Assembly: GCA_028870315.1 (NCBI GenBank) | Contig: JAGWPW010000004.1 | Span: 1 to 64,000 of the forward strand | Origin: Sphingomonadales bacterium | GTDB lineage: Bacteria > Pseudomonadota > Alphaproteobacteria > Sphingomonadales > Sphingomonadaceae | DNA length: 64,000 nucleotides | Reading direction: 5' to 3' | In this document: one piece after another, positions 63,076 to 64,000 of the stretch | Position numbering within the stretch: position 1 is the first letter of the stretch | How the letters are laid out: each line of letters opens with the position of its first letter | The notes under the pieces: generated by a model | What the model was told of the DNA's origin: nothing | What the model saw: only the letters and a program-made list of their open reading frames with translations | The model's database searches: none | Position numbers and translations under genes: made by a program

Positions 63076-64000
63076 CTACCAGATCCGCACCCGCTGATCG
63101 GGCGGCAGATAGAGCTTGGCGGTCGGCGCCGGATGGAAGGCGGCGACCCAGGCGTCCATGTTGCGCACGATGTCGGCGCGCTGCTCGGGCGGGGCATGCG
63201 GATCGGTCACCAGCCGCTGCTTGCGCGCTTCGAGGCGGAATTTGCCGCGCCACGCCTGCGCCCAGGCCATGAAGAAGCGCTGGTCGCCGCTCAGCCCGTC
63301 GATCACCGGCGCCGGCCTTCCCTGCAACGCGGCATGATAGGCGTCATAGGCGGCCGACAGCCCGGCAAGATCGGCGGAATTTTCGCCCAGCGTCAGCCGG
63401 CCGTTCACATGCATGCCGGCAATGGGCTCATAGGCATCATATTGTGCGACGAGCTTGTCTTCCAAAGCATTGAATTTTTGCATGTCATTCGGCGTCCACC
63501 AGTTGGCGAGCCGTCCTTTCGCATCATATTTCGCGCCCTGGTCGTCGAAATGATGGCTCATTTCATGGCCGATGATCGCGCCGATCGCGCCGTAATTGAC
63601 CGCGGGATCGGCATGCGGATCGAAGAAGGGCGGTTGCAGGATCGAGGCGGGAAAGACGATCTCGACCAGCGGCGGATAGGCATAGGCATTGACCGTCATC
63701 GGTGTCATGCCCCATTCCCAGCGGCGGATCGGCTGGCCGAGCCGCGAGGTCTCGTCATCGAACTGCCATTGGTCGGCGCGCATCCGGTTGCCCAGCGCAT
63801 CGCCCTTGACGATGGCGAGCGCGCTATAGTCATGCCAGCGGCCGGGATAGCCGATCTCGGGGGTGAAGGCGGCAAGCTTGGCATGCGCCCTGGCCCTGGT
63901 TTGGGCGCTCATCCAGTCCAGCCGGTCGATCCGCGCGTTCATCGCGGCGATGAGGTTGGCGACCAGCCGGTCCGCGGCCGCCTTGGTCGCGGGCGGGAAA
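63076..64000 (-). CDS. M13 family metallopeptidase, C-terminal part (continues beyond the window)
   Basis: The last about 308 residues of a neprilysin/PepO-type zinc peptidase; the frame is open to the right edge, so the N-terminus lies outside. The zinc site is GAIIGHEMSHHFDDQGAKYD, where HExxH is HEMSH, and the third ligand Glu is in GENSADLAGLSAAY. NAYAYPPLVEIVFPASILQP fits the substrate-binding NAxY motif, and the C-terminus ends LPPDQRVRIW (family form CxVW, here RIW without the Cys). Usually a periplasmic or membrane-bound oligopeptidase. Antisense to kpsC, 21 bases apart. Confidence 0.93.
   Translation of the reverse strand, partial: FPPATKAAADRLVANLIAAMNARIDRLDWMSAQTRARAHAKLAAFTPEIGYPGRWHDYSALAIVKGDALGNRMRADQWQFDDETSRLGQPIRRWEWGMTPMTVNAYAYPPLVEIVFPASILQPPFFDPHADPAVNYGAIGAIIGHEMSHHFDDQGAKYDAKGRLANWWTPNDMQKFNALEDKLVAQYDAYEPIAGMHVNGRLTLGENSADLAGLSAAYDAYHAALQGRPAPVIDGLSGDQRFFMAWAQAWRGKFRLEARKQRLVTDPHAPPEQRADIVRNMDAWVAAFHPAPTAKLYLPPDQRVRIW

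Overview
The window is GC-rich, densely packed bacterial chromosome. Several signs point to an alphaproteobacterium of the order Sphingomonadales: a PEP-CTERM protein ending in a VPEAATW-type sorting tail, a NodT-type outer-membrane factor, a Rieske/SDR/MaoC catabolic cluster, a 93-residue IHF-beta, QueH, and a dispersed palindromic repeat family of a kind common in this group. Genus is not resolved.

Layout. (1) 185-1066, a PEP mutase/isocitrate lyase family enzyme. (2) 1845-7474, a minus-strand operon joined by short overlaps: a 46-residue membrane peptide, DUF2975, XRE regulator, NodT outer-membrane factor, periplasmic adaptor, ABC ATPase and MacB-type permease. (3) 7752-15296, a catabolic cluster (Rieske oxygenase, two SDRs, DUF35 protein, MaoC-like dehydratase, MAPEG protein) with a TetR regulator and a perfect 8+4+8 operator. 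It is interrupted at 10779-12620 by palindromic repeats and two decayed RAYT-derived elements around an orphan secreted-protein gene. (4) 15303-17481, QueH and a porin. (5) 17795-24839, the most unusual locus: a class III phosphodiesterase, an FHA-TM-decaheme cytochrome fusion, a membrane cytochrome b, and an FAD/double cNMP-binding/16-Cys ferredoxin fusion, with a divergent CcmH/NrfG-type TPR protein. (6) 24916-32797, housekeeping and transport genes: nadA, PEP-CTERM protein, lipB, methyltransferase, arsC, an orphan [2Fe-2S] subunit, POT transporter, ihfB; then tRNA-Leu. (7) 33040-40428, glycosyltransferases of the lipid-linked type (GT2, GtrA, GT4, two GT-C). (8) 40776-41936, an AT-rich FeeM-like acyltransferase gene running into an IS5-family transposase remnant. 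(9) 41914-50134, an approximately 8.2-kb integrative element in the 3' end of tRNA-Gly(CCC), bounded by imperfect 49-50-bp direct repeats and carrying a P4-type integrase and a complete type I restriction-modification operon. (10) 50409-63054, a Kdo-linked (group 2-like) capsule locus: export lipoprotein, KpsS, RmlCBDA, ManC, ManA, KdsD, KdsB, KdsA, KpsC. (11) 63076 to the right edge, the C-terminal part of an M13 metallopeptidase.

How it works together. Regions 7 and 10 supply dTDP-rhamnose, GDP-mannose, CMP-Kdo and lipid-linked sugars for surface glycans, and the restriction island has landed between them. Region 5 looks like a cyclic-nucleotide- and phospho-signal-gated route for electrons from a cytoplasmic flavin across the inner membrane to periplasmic hemes. 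I do not recognise it as a characterised system. The same dispersed repeat occurs four times (48, 7628, 17690, 60481) and in two cases supplies the stop codon of the neighbouring gene.
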